Assembly: GCA_002102555.1 (NCBI GenBank)
Contig: MCFL01000051.1
Coordinates: 62,001-126,000, forward strand
Length of the DNA stretch: 64,000 bases
Direction: 5' to 3'
Source of the DNA: Catenaria anguillulae PL171
Lineage: Eukaryota > Blastocladiomycota > Blastocladiomycetes > Blastocladiales > Catenariaceae
Numbering within the stretch: position 1 is the first letter of the stretch; each line of letters starts with the position of its first letter. Made by a program: the position numbers and the translations under genes. This document shows, in pieces, positions 53,870 through 64,000 of the stretch. The notes under the pieces were generated by a model, which was given only the letters and a program-made list of their open reading frames with translations, was not told the DNA's origin and made no database searches.

Positions 53870-54490
53870 CTAATCCTCAATCTCACGCTTGGGCTCCAAA
53901 ACACTGCCGCGCTTGCGACCCGACACCTTGTCGACGACCCACACGACTGCTCTGAATGACTTATACGAAATGTATCCGAGGCCAATCACGGTCGCACCTA
54001 CATTTGTGCATACATCGCAAAGTCAGAACGAGTCCGAAGATAAGTGATGAGGTGGGAAGGTGGACACTTACCGCCAAACACCATCTTGCCGGTGAACCGC
54101 GACTTTTCCACAAACCGATCGACCTTGTCCTCTTTCCACACGAGGCATGCCAGACGGTACCCGACTTGTGTGCGGTACATCAAGTACGACGTCCCCGTGG
54201 TTGCGCCTGCAACGAGCAATTTGCCGATGGCGGATCCCTGCCAGGAGATTGAGATTCCCCCGTGAGACAAAACAGGATCAGACCAGACCAGTTGAGCATG
54301 GCATACGCACAAGTGCTTTTCCAAGCCCTTGGCCCAGGCCGTCGACAAAGGCCTTGAGCCACGAGGGTTGCGGCTTTGCGACTTCGGCGCCTGCGGACGA
54401 AGCGGATCCGTTGGCCGAGGCGGCGGCGTTTGCGGAAGAGGTTTTGCCCGTGGACGATGGGCGGACCTGGATGCGTTCCGAGCGGGGCAT
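53870..54490 (-). CDS. Small membrane protein of unknown family
   Basis: Three exons (54490-54311, 54237-54072, 53997-53870; donors GTGCGT and GTAAGT, acceptors GCAG and TGTAG) with matching phases give 157 residues. The N-terminus is disordered (MPRSERIQVRPSSTGKTS) with WLKAFVDGLGQGLGKAL. The middle has IGKLLVAGATTGTSYLMYR, RLACLVWKEDKVDRFVEKS, and the C-terminal part has GGATVIGLGYISYKSFRAVVWVVDKV and a basic/acidic tail. Two Gly-rich helices separated by a charged loop suggest a two-pass membrane protein, possibly mitochondrial. I do not recognise the family. Confidence 0.65.
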
Positions 54491-54770
54491 GGCTTCAATG
54501 TTTCGGGTGGTCTTGCTAACGGCTTTGTTCCATGGCAAATCCGAGGAAAGGAAAGGAGAGAAGTTGGGATTATACTCCAGAATGAATGCAAAGTGATGCG
54601 GAAACAACATGCTGGATCAGATCATCACGGGCAGATCGGAGTGCTTCTGTCTCGCGCTTTGGCGCGTGTCGGAAATCGCTTGACGTAGGTATTAAAGAAT
54701 ATTTGCTCTTCTTCTAAACACACTGGCTCGCCTGGCGCCCACGGCCCGCTTTTTTCTGGATTGCAAAACA

Positions 54771-55567
54771 AAATGTTGGCTGCTGCGCCTTCGGATGTGC
54801 TGGCCGACGTCCGCAAGGAACACGCATTCATGGGTGATGTGGCCGCGGCGTTCCGAGGGTTTGTACGATCTGTGGGAAGTGACCCGAATCAGCGGACCGA
54901 CAGCCGTCAAGGCCCGCTTCGGACAAGGTAGCCGTCCGCCCAACTCGATGTCGCTGGCGCATCTTCGCCCTCTTGTGGAAGTGGCGTTCGCCCAAGTCAA
55001 TGCGCGCGACCAACCAGCAGCTGGCCCAACAACGCCACCAAGAGCTTCTGGGGCCTCCGAGGCCTTGCGGGTCGCCTCCAAGGTCATGAAAATGCCGTCA
55101 GGGAACCGAGTGCCAGCTCGAGCAACGTGACCGCCCGCCTCAACAACCAGCTGGCACGTTCCGGTGACGTGTTGACCCCCATCAAGAAGACTGTGTCGGG
55201 TTACGGCCCTGGCTTGTCCCCAGGTTCAAACAACTTGGCCATGGCCATGGCGCAACTCAGCTTACCCGAGGTTCCGTTGCCTGTTGGTGGCGTTGCGGGC
55301 GAGTTTCCGCAAACGCGCTCGGTCGTGTTCAGCATGACGCACGAGCAGATGCCGCCTGGCCACGGTGTACAACGAGACATCCAACATTGTTGCGGGCAAC
55401 AATGTCGAAGTGCGCCGGGACCAGGTAGGTATGGGTGTGGTGCCACAAGGGCTTTTGAGTTGTTGGGCTTGCGCTTTGTTGTGTCTCCTCGGACTTGCCG
55501 AGCGTCCGTGCCGCCCCTCGCTGCTCGTTCATGTGCATATTTTTTCGTCTATGAAATGTGCTTTTGA
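54771..55567 (+). CDS. Unrecognised open region, probably a frame-broken gene
   Basis: An ATG at 54771 starts MLAAAPSDVLADVRKEHAFM and VAAAFRGFVRSV, stopping after about 52 codons. From 55127 another frame reads VTARLNNQLARSGDVLTPIKK, TVSGYGPGLSPGSNNLAMAM, SVVFSMTHEQM, and a third frame continues LATVYNETSNIVAGNNVEVRRDQ up to a good GTAGGT donor near 55427. Composition in each piece is coding-like. The frame changes resemble the one-base breaks elsewhere in the window, but splicing could account for some. No domain recognised. Confidence 0.35.
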
Positions 55568-55666
55568 ATCTCGGATGGCTTCAAGCGACTGAGTCGCCGC
55601 CGTGTGCCAATGAATCAAGTATAACATGCATTTATTTCGCAAATGTGCGAGAGGCATGAATCACGA

Positions 55667-56074
55667 TCAGTACAACTTTCCACCAACCACGACCCCTTGT
55701 CTGCCCGTATCCGGCCTTACAAGCACCACATCTCCGTTCTCATCGGGAACCCCCACCACAAGCACCTGACTCATAAATTTTCCAATCTGGCGCGGCGGCA
55801 AATTGCACACGGCCAACACCAGCGTGCCCACGAGCTTGGCCCGCTCCTCGTCAGTCGATCCGTAATGCTTGACGATTTGCGCCGACGACTTTTTTGTGCC
55901 GAGTTCCGGGCCCAAGTCCAGCGTCAACTTGATGGCGGGCTTGCGGGCTTCAGGGAACGGGTCGGCTGCGAGGATGCGGCCGACGCGAATGTCGAGGCCG
56001 GCAAATGGGTCCATGGGCGCGGACTTGGCGGGCTTGGCGGCGGCGGCGGCGGGTGAAGACGGGGTGGCGGTCAT
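55667..56074 (-). CDS. CsaA-like tRNA-binding-domain (OB-fold) protein
   Basis: An uninterrupted frame of 135 residues. After an Ala/Pro/Lys leader comes FAGLDIRVGRILAADPFPEARKPAIKLTLDLG, then TKKSSAQIVKHYG, VLAVCNLPPRQIGKFMSQVLVVG and a GDVVLVRP tail. These match bacterial/archaeal CsaA, a dimeric OB-fold (tRNA_bind) protein described as export-related chaperone-like, nearly end to end. The start was taken as the first ATG after which the frame looks coding; a longer frame to 56197 has atypical composition. No intron, unlike most neighbours. The family is mainly prokaryotic, so an old transfer is possible, but related single-domain proteins also occur in fungi. Confidence 0.85.
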   Translation of the reverse strand: MTATPSSPAAAAAKPAKSAPMDPFAGLDIRVGRILAADPFPEARKPAIKLTLDLGPELGTKKSSAQIVKHYGSTDEERAKLVGTLVLAVCNLPPRQIGKFMSQVLVVGVPDENGDVVLVRPDTGRQGVVVGGKLY

Positions 56075-56663
56075 GCTTGAAGTGTGGCGGCGAAAGCGAC
56101 TTGGAGGAGGAGAAACGAGTATGGCGGGGCAGAGAGCGTGGGCTTTGAAGACGGGTCGAGTGCACACGAATGGACGCAAGAGGGAGGGAAGGCACATCGC
56201 TATGCTGGACTGTTGACTTGTCCACCCGGAAGTGTGGGTGCAATGGCGCTATTTGTACTTGAGAAAACCACACATGGCGTGTATTGCATGCTCTGGGGCC
56301 AACACTGTCGGTCGTATCATATGTGCATCTGTATTCCCCGCTGGTTTAGCCGTCAGTGACCTGGCATCGAGCATCGTATTCCATGGTGGTGAAGGCATGG
56401 GACGCGACGGCTGGCAAGCGGCACGGCAGGACAGTGCATCTTGTGCTAAATGTGGGAACGAGACAGGCGCGAGCCTGACCTTTCCAACAAAAAAAATGTG
56501 ACTGACTCACGGACCAGCGCGAAGACCGAGATATGAACCGTGGCGCCAAGTCACAAATCACCCAATAGCTCAACATGCTGGAATATTCCCGTTGCAACGA
56601 AATATACATACACAGGAAAATGAAAGAAAAAAAAGACACTAGCCCATCGAAAAAAAAGAAACA
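56075..56663. other. Intergenic, no supported gene
   Basis: 589 bp upstream of the CsaA-like gene and downstream of the PTM1-like gene. Only A-rich runs near the right end (around 56626-56660) stand out. Confidence 0.5.
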
Positions 56664-58563
56664 TCAATCACCACGTTCCCTCGTTGGACTGGGCGACCGC
56701 GACCTCAACGTGGCCGCGCCCATTCCCTGATACCTGCCCGCGGAAATGCGCTCGGGTGACCTGCCATCATCCGCGTCCGAATCGGAATCCAACGCAAACA
56801 CCACGGCCTGGTCGTCTTGCAGGGCGTCGCCACCCGCACGCCGAGTCGTCGGCTTTGCGCCTCCCGCGCCAGACGGACTGGCAGCGCCCGACCCGCTGGC
56901 ATACCTGCCCGGGCCCATGGGCTCGTCATCAAACAAGGCCCCACCGCCACCAATTCCGCCAAGCCCGCCATCACCCAAATCAAACTCGTCCTCGAGCGGG
57001 TCCGAAACAAGTTCCTCGAGCCCATACCGTGCGTTTTCGCTCGTGGGCCGCCACAGCGCACACACGGCAAGCATGCACACCGAGTACAAGGCATTGAGCC
57101 ATCCGTCAACAACAAACCACCGCCACGACCACCAGGCCGCCACAAACGCGACATTGTCACGCTGGGCAAACCACAGCGTGTTGACAATAAAGTAGAGTGC
57201 CAAGTTGATTCCCGCAAAGAAGAGCAGGCGCCACAGCGCCGTGTACATTTGCAGCTTGTAAAACTGGCGGCGCAATTGCAAGTGATGCGTCGTGGCTGTG
57301 AGCGCCGACAGAGTCCACACGTAAAACACGGTGAGAGTGACGGCTAAAGGCACAATCACCAACAAGATGGCCGCAGACTTGTGCTCGGATTGCTTGAGCG
57401 TGATGCCCGTGTACACGGCCCCGAAAAACATGTGGACGAGGGCAAGTGCTTGACACTTGCGCATGTCGTCGCCCAGCGACGGTTTCACCACGCCGTATCC
57501 GAGGGCAACAATGAGCAGGATAAAGAGTGAGGCAGAGTTGCGTGTGGAGTTGAGCAGGGCAGACAGCAGGAGCAGCGGCCACGATTGGTCACCCGTGGCG
57601 TTCCATGAGGCATAGTACCAGTAGTTGAAGGCGGTTTCAAGTGTGACAAAGGCAATCACGCCGGCAATGTACTTTTGTACGGGGAGAATGTCGGACCAGT
57701 GAAGAGCCGATTTGCCGAGCCAGAGGAGGAGGACGGCGAGGTACACGAGGCACGTAAATCCATAAAACTAATGCAAAACACACGATTGCATGAGTTGTAC
57801 ATGAGAGGCAGGCGGGAAGCAGGTTGGGGGATGAAATGGAACGTACAGGCATCTTTGGGTAATCGATTGCAGGCAATAACCCATGGGCATTGACGTATTT
57901 CAAATCGGCCAAGGCCAACACGTCCATTTGTGCAAAGGTTGCGAGCGGCAGCTCGACCAAACAGTAGAGTCCCGTGACGGTAATGTTGTACCTAACCGTG
58001 TACGGTAGCGCGACGCGCGAAAAATCAATCACCTCGGACAAGGTCGGGGCATGGAACGGGCCCAAGTCACCCAAGTCCTTAACTTGGCGAAACAAGATTT
58101 GGCCAATCTGCTCGCACTGGTGCAACAAATTGGCCGACTGCGTGCACTGGTACCCAAACCTGGTTGGCTCGGGCATGGGTGTGCCGAGCTTGTCTTGGTC
58201 GAGCAAGTTGTAGGCGGCCAGGGCAACGGCGCCCTGCGAGGGCGGAGTGTATTTCACCTCGAGGTAGGCGGGCTGGCCAGAGGGGATCGAGTCTTGCGCG
58301 TTCATGGCAAAGCAGATGCGGTTGGCAATGATTTGGTCGAGGACTTCGGCATTGATGTCTGCGTCGGACCAAGGGGCAGCAGGAGTCTGTGGATGGGGGA
58401 TGGCCGAGGCGGCAGTCGAGGTGGCGAGCATGGCGGCCAGCGCCAAGATGCATGCGGCCAGGGTCAAGACGGAGGTGGCGGATGCGCGGTGCAGGCGTCG
58501 TTGGGGTTGTTCCGGTTGGATCTGGCGTCGGTGTTGGCGTTGACGGGTGTGGTCGGAGCCCAT
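56664..58563 (-). CDS. PTM1/GPR107-like seven-transmembrane protein
   Basis: Exons 58563-57847 and 57767-56664 (GTACGT donor, ATTAG acceptor, phase 0) give about 606 residues. A signal peptide (SVLTLAACILALAAMLATS) is followed by a luminal region with paired cysteines and VRYNITVTGLYCLVEL. Exon 2 holds the seven-helix block: TCLVYLAVLLLWLG, YIAGVIAFVTLETAFNYWYY, FILLIVALGYGVVKPSLGDDMRKC, ILLVIVPLAVTLTVFYVW, LWRLLFFAGINLALYFIV, and an acidic cytosolic tail. The E-x-x-x-x-Y-W and GYGxVKPxLG motifs are hallmarks of the lung seven-transmembrane (PTM1/GPR107/TMEM87) group, Golgi/endosomal trafficking proteins. ATGs at 58614 and 58647 would lengthen the N-terminus; 58563 gives the neatest signal peptide. 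Confidence 0.88.
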
Positions 58564-59202
58564 GGCCAGAGGAGAAGGAGGAGACCCGTGGCGGGCGCAG
58601 AACGGTTGATGCATTGTGAAAAAGTGCTGGATATCGGATGTAGGCACTTTGCGGATGGCTGGATGAGGTGCCGCAGGGCAAAGTAGAGCAGAGCAGTGCA
58701 GAACAGGCCGGTGCTGTGTTGCGGGTAGCCGTTGCGGTAACGATGCGCAGTGTGAGTGTGCTCAGAGTAAGTACTTCAATTTTCAATGCTGATTCATACA
58801 TACATATGATTAATGAATACTGATTTTGCCAAGACAAACCAGAAACGCGTCCGACTCACTGCTGCCAATTCTTAACATTAAAAACTTGAAGATCCCAGGG
58901 CAAACAGGCAAACGGGAATCGGTAGAATTGGAATCGGTGAAATCGTTGGGTGGCGGTGTGGTGTCGCTGGCAGCCCTGAGGAGATTTAATAGTCACAAGT
59001 TTTGAGATATACATACATCAATACATAAATATCAAGAACAAAGAAACAGATGACTATTAGTAACAGCAACTTGATGCAATCTACAATCCCAACTCGTACC
59101 CATCGATATCACTCAGGCTGCCACCCACTATTTGCGACATCGCTCCCCGACTTGTAACAACCGCGTCCAAGTCATCCTTCTGCCCGCCTCAACCAAGTAA
59201 TC
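58564..59202. other. Intergenic, possible N-terminal extension of the PTM1-like gene
   Basis: In-frame ATGs at 58614 and 58647 may belong to the PTM1-like protein. The rest, up to the F-box gene start, is AT-rich (58790-59110) with CATACATA runs and no supported gene. Confidence 0.45.
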
Positions 59203-59257
59203 TTGTCCACAAAATCAATGTCCGCACCACATCCCCTTTCGTATTCGTCTTCACACG

Positions 59258-59327
<70 letters not shown>

Positions 59328-61306
59328 GTCAGACCCACTCGCACTCGGCAGCGGCACCACCCCTACAGCAGCCAGAACAAGCGTCAGGTCAAGAGCACCA
59401 CTGGCTCTGGCACGCAGCGGCCGGGGCAGAACAACCACACTCACCCCGTGGTTCCACAACCGCCACTCACCCTCGTCGCGCTCCTCTTCCCCCTTGGGCA
59501 TCGGTATCGGTATCGGTATCGGATTCGGTCAACACATTCACGACTCGGTCTTTCTCTCTTGGTTGCGCCGTATCGACCCGGCCTTTCTCGATTCCGACTT
59601 GCCTGGTTCTTGGCCGCTCGATTCCGAACCCGATGATGATGGAAACAACACACAGTCACCACGGCAACAGCTCGTCGACCCACCCACCACAATCAAGCTC
59701 GACCGCCTCCCAGAAGACATTTTGCTGTCTTTACTCGACCACCTCCCGCGCGATGCCTACCTCAACCTCGCCCTCACCTGTTCCCTCTTCTTCCGCCTCG
59801 CCCACGACCCAACCACCGTCTCGCTTGCGCTTCGCCGCTGGTTCGGCTGCACCCAACTCCAGCTTCAACTCGTCTTTCCCTGCACACACACCTCAAGGGA
59901 ACCTACCTGGGATTCGCCATTGACAGATGTACCAACCAATTCGACCCATACCCAATGCACCTTGCACTCCCTCCCTGCCCGCTCTCGTGCACCGCGGCCT
60001 ACCGTCACTTGCTCTCGTCCACTGCGTCGCATGGCGAGGGTCATTGCCATTGGCCGTCGCTCGGAAACGCAACCACAAGGCTCACCTCCATCACGCACGC
60101 CCCCTGGGCAGACTCGGACCGGTCCACTATTGCCGCCAAATTCATGCGCGACAGGCACGCTGACGCGCTCACTTGGACCGAACTGGACCTGCTCTCTCCG
60201 CCCCCACCTCCGTCTGCGCCGACAACTGCAAACCACCATCAGCAGCAACAGCCAGCGCCTGTTCCTGTTCCTCCTCCCGCACCGCCCTTGCACGCCGCAC
60301 ACGTCAACCAATTGGCCCTCCCCAATACCTACCAAGCCATCGCCCTAGGCCCATGGATGCTCGGCACATTTGACCCCGCGCAATCGCAACTTAGCCGCGG
60401 CGCCTTTGTGCTGCTCGCCACCGACGCGCTCTCTCCACCTTCACCTCTCCCATTCCCCACCTGTGCCCAAGTGCACGCCCTCAAACACGGATCGACCATT
60501 TCATTGCACGGCTTGCTCGCAAATACACACGCGCCCATGTCGTTGCCCAACGTAACACTCACTTTGACTTATCACGACCGCCGTTACCCGCGCTCCCGTT
60601 CCGCACCGTGCTCCGACGTCCGCCCGTGCTCCCTGGACCCGTAAGGTGGACCGGGTCCATTGCCGTGACGCCCGGCGTGGGTGCCGGAGCCCATGCTTTT
60701 TCTCCGCCCACCTCGACCGACTCGACCACAAGTCACTTGGACGACGATCCAGGAATCATGTCATCGTCGGGCATTTTGCTGACTGGCGACAAGGACAAGG
60801 AACAGTGGGTGCATGGAATTGCTCTGGACGTTGCCGGATGCGTCACCACTTGCACGAGTGGCGGCGGCGAGGGCGAGGAGTGGCACTTGTATGCGAGCCT
60901 AGACCATTGGCAGGCACAGCACGATCGCGCTGAGGCTCGCCGCATGCGTTTGGGTAAGGCAAAGGGCCCGCAAGGCGCGGGCGCTGGCGGGCATGTGAGC
61001 GAGTGGTCCAGGACGTATGCGCCGTTGCTCGATCGTATTTCGGTGCGTGTTGTGACGCAACCCATGGGCAAGGAAAAGGGAAAGGGAACGGGAACGGGAA
61101 CGGGAAAGGGAAAGGGGGCGAGGACGAGGGTGGTTGGGTGGTGGAAGTATCCGACACTGAGTTGTTTCTTTGCCGAGATTGACAAGATCGAGCATCTCGA
61201 TCCATTGGCGGCAGACGACACGGTGGTACCCAAGGAACATAAGGGTAAGGGTAAGGCAAAGATGGTGGTGGTGGATCCCAACGGGTTAAGTGCGCTGGGG
61301 TTGTAA
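59203..61306 (+). CDS. F-box protein with two frame breaks
   Basis: The frame starts at 59203 with a Ser-rich leader and reaches an F-box: IKLDRLPEDILLSLLDHLPRDAYLNLALTCSLFFRLA. Near 59860 the frame shifts by one base; the continuation is THLKGTYLGFAIDRCTNQFD, a globular segment, Pro-rich linker and a LTLTYHDRR strand. A second shift near 60585 leads to RRPPVLPGPVRWTGSIAVTP, EQWVHGIALDVAG, EWHLYASLDHWQAQHDRAEA and a Lys-rich end with stop at 61306. With both corrected it is one frame of about 700 codons. F-box proteins bind SKP1, several of which lie 8-18 kb upstream. The substrate-binding part is not recognised. Confidence 0.65.
59260..59327. repeat. Microsatellite (TCATCG)n, about 11 copies
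   Basis: A nearly perfect hexamer array inside the F-box reading frame, encoding poly-Ser on the plus strand; the opposite strand is also open and would encode poly-Asp. Shorter hexamer arrays occur nearby: GGTATC near 59503 and GGGAAC near 61078. Confidence 0.95.
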
Positions 61307-61487
61307 ATCGATGGCATGCGTTGCAGCGGAGCTGGACTCTTCAAATCTATCTGTGAACATTTGTGTATACTCAACTCCATCAGTCATTTATATCTCAATG
61401 CATATACGCAATTTGACTGAATGAATGCAAGTGGGAATACGGAGTGTACTTGTAAACTAAAACTGCCTCCTGATAACCGTCATCACA

Positions 61488-63548
61488 TCACCCTTTGACC
61501 TCAATCTCAACCTCGCCGACCTCCAACCCCATATCCCTTTCCACCTGCCTGCCCACCTCCACAATCTCGGCCAAGAGCCGATCCAAATGCTCCTCTTGCA
61601 CCGTCGGCGCATTCATGGGCACCCTGAAAAAACTGGGCAGCGGGTGCGGCTCGGGCAACGGCGCATAATCCACCATGGCCACCCCACGATGCAACATCCT
61701 GACACGCATGGCCGCCGTGACCCCGGCCATGGCACGTGCCATCTTCTTGTCGGCGCGCATCTTGGCACGCATTTCGTCGGGCGTCCACTGTGCTTGCCAT
61801 GCCCTTGGCACGTACCAGAAACACACATTGGCGCCGTGCTCGCCCACCTGGGCCTTGCCCTCGCGTGCAAAGATGGGCAATAGGGCGGGTTGCAACGCGC
61901 GGATTTTGGCGCGCAATGTGCTTGCCATGGCAAATGCGCGATCGACACGAGCAGCATACCCGTCCGTCCCCTCGTACTTCCACGACAAGTACAGCTTGAC
62001 GCCGTCTGCACGGCGGCCGCATCCAATGCCCAGGTTGCCCAGGTCGTACACGAGGTCGTCCGTGTCGCCATCCGCCATGGACGCCGACATGCACGGCATG
62101 CCCGAGTCGTTGTCATCGTCATCGTCATGGTCGGAATCCGAGCCCGATGTGGCCGACGAATCCGTGTCGTTACCGTCGTCGGCCGCATCATCCTTGGCTT
62201 GTGCATGATGCGTCGGGTGGTGATGATGATGCAATCCCGCAGGCAGCGAATGATACAAGTACCCGGCCTTTGACGAGTTTGCCTTTGCCATGGTCTTTGG
62301 CGGATGCGCCACCAGCAAGCACGAGCACTGTAACGGAACGCCCAGCATCTTGTGCGGGTTCACGACAAACGAGTCGGACAAGTGCACGCCGTCCAGCAAG
62401 TCCTTGTGCTGCGAAGAAAACAGCACGGACCCGCCCCATGACCCGTCGACATGAAGCCAGAGGTTATGGCGCTTTGTGATGGCGGCAATGGCACGGATGG
62501 GGTCGAATGAGCACTGGAAACAAAAAAAAAGGGGGGCAAGGTCAGATGGTTGTGCCAGAAAATACATCGGAGGGAAGGGACGTACGAGAACAGTGGTGCC
62601 AGCAGTGGCATTGACGAAAAACGGCAAGTATCCACGAGCCTTGGCGTCCTCGATTTGTTTCTCTGTTTGCGGAAAGGTTGGTCAGCACTTGCGCCTTTGC
62701 GGACACTCGATTGAGAAAACATAAACGCGGACCTAGATCCTCGGGAATCATGCACCCATTCTCGGTCGTCCTCACCTTGAACACCTGCCGCTTGCCCAAC
62801 CCAATGACCATGGCACTCTTCTCAATCGAGAAATGCGTATGCGCCGACGTAAACACGGCCAAGGTGGCATCCCAACAAGCCCGTGGCTCTTGACTTTTGG
62901 GAACTTGTGATTCCTGGCCGTGACCATGGCAATCAAGTTGCTCATGCTTCCGCCGGGACTCATGAGTCCGGACCCGCCCTGCACCGGGTACCCAATGAGC
63001 CTGCGCAGCTCGGCCAAGCACGCCATTTCCATGAGCGTGCCCACGGGACTCGCCTGGAACACGTGCGTGTTGATGTTGAGAGCGCCCGTGAGCAGCTCCG
63101 TGGCAATGCCTATGGGCGTCACGCCAGTGTACAGTTTGTCGAGAAACAGCGGGTGGCCCGTGCGCACAGAGTAGTCGAGCGTGCGTTGGAACATGGCCAG
63201 GATGTCGGCGAGCGACGAGGGCGTAGGTGAAAAGGTGAGTTGCAGGCGGGCGGCCAGGTCGTGCGGTGGGGTGTAGCGAAGCACGGGGGTGGTGGGCGAG
63301 TGGTTTTGGTCCACGTAGGTGACGAGCATCGAGGTCAAGGCCGACAGCAGCGTATCGAGCTCCTGTGCTTGAGATTGGGACTTGATGGATGATGGTCCAT
63401 TTTGGCTTGTGCTGCTTGGACAGCTGCAACAGGTGTGCGTTGTTGTTGCTGATGTTGGAGTGTCCCTGGGCATGGGCTCTGGCGAGGATTCGGGCGGAGT
63501 GGGCGGGGAAATGATGGTTGGAATGAGTGGTGGTGGTGGTGGAGACAT
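61488..63548 (-). CDS. Glutamate decarboxylase/CSAD-like PLP enzyme, one-base frame break
   Basis: Exons 63548-62733, 62662-62586 and 62513-61488 (donors GTCCGC and GTACGT, acceptors AACAG and CCAG) give about 639 residues. Group-II PLP decarboxylase blocks: HPLFLDKLYTG, ASPVGTLMEMACLAELR, GGSGLMSPGGSMSNLIAMVTARN, FTSAHTHFSIEKSA, MIPEDLEKQIEDAKARGYLPF, VNATAGTTVL, LWLHVDGSWGG, and the PLP lysine in NPHKMLGVPLQCSCLL. This sequence is closest to the animal GAD/cysteine-sulfinate decarboxylase branch. A His- and Asp-rich insertion of about 60 residues follows the PLP lysine region. In exon 1 the frame breaks after SHGLVG (about 62875), where a GGG run is one base too short. The 5' end could include a further exon. 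Confidence 0.85.
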
Positions 63549-64000
63549 GGTTGGTGGAGTATGGAGCCGGTTCTGAAAGTCTATGTGAGGTAGGAGTGCT
63601 TGGTTGGGCAAATGGCATTCAGATTAACATTTGCATAGTGTTGAAGTGGTGATGATTCGAGAGAGTGAGAGCCTATGCCATTCTCAAGTGAGAGACATCA
63701 CACTTGGCTCACTTGGATCGGAAGCCAGCATGAAGTTTGATGATGACAGATCCGTCCCGTCTGTGCCCTCTGCCCATGCATGCACGAAACGATGCAATCA
63801 AATCCAAGTGGATCACACAGTAAAGGCTTCCATCAACCAATCAATCCGAAATGAGGCGAATGAAATGCTTACATACGGCAATCGCAACCAAGAACTGAAT
63901 GCACTCGACTGAGTCCTGCTCGACAATTGTATGCAAAGATGAGGCAAAGTGAAGCAAAGTCACGGCTGAGCAACGATGGAGCTAAGGGCACGCCAAGATT
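63549..64000. other. Window end, no supported gene
   Basis: Upstream region of the decarboxylase. A plus-strand frame at 63631-63912 lacks recognisable features and was not called. Confidence 0.45.

Overview
The window is nuclear DNA of a GC-rich, intron-containing fungus that makes flagellated cells. Most genes carry short introns (about 40-90 nt). The fungal flavour comes from Erg28, a HAP3-type CCAAT factor, a Mrp2-like mitochondrial uS14 and an Iml1-type GATOR1 subunit. The flagellum is implied by four cilium-linked genes: FAM161-like, RAB28-like, a WDR97/WDR87-like giant and the axonemal dynein light chain DNAL1. A zoosporic fungus (Blastocladiomycota or chytrid-like) fits best. This is an inference from gene content; no rRNA or other phylogenetic marker is present.

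Layout. 1-3.4 kb: piggyBac transposase debris and unassigned sequence with a 15-base C run. 3.4-12.4 kb: FAM161-like, ETF-ubiquinone oxidoreductase, the U3 snoRNP protein Rrp9, RAB28-like GTPase and a secreted protein with a somatomedin-B-like motif. 12.4-18.9 kb: sparse region with an intron-containing tRNA-Arg(UCU), a Cys-rich gene with two similar exons, and NF-YB/HAP3. 18.9-28.3 kb: the N-terminal half of a NOM1/Sgd1-like protein, the seven-exon WD40-HEAT gene, TRM112 and DNAL1. 28.5-40.6 kb: Iml1/DEPDC5, a membrane protein with a long disordered N-terminus, and a PAF-acetylhydrolase-like lipase. 41-51.7 kb: five SKP1 homologues, interrupted by mitochondrial uS14, ribosomal eL38, a LYR-type protein, ERG28 and UFD1. 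52.1-52.7 kb: a 560-bp foldback element with 211-bp inverted arms. 53.9-63.5 kb: a small membrane protein, a CsaA-like OB-fold protein, a PTM1/GPR107-like membrane protein, an F-box protein and a glutamate decarboxylase-like enzyme.

Three themes recur. Many genes serve either cilia (3.4-28.3 kb) or the ubiquitin system (SKP1 family, UFD1, F-box). Three genes have an intron directly after the ATG. Many otherwise well-conserved genes are broken by single-base frame shifts, mostly at short homopolymer runs; this points to consensus indels in the assembly more than to mass pseudogenisation, but only reads can settle it. Splice sites were chosen by eye from GT/AG signals, reading phase and family conservation.
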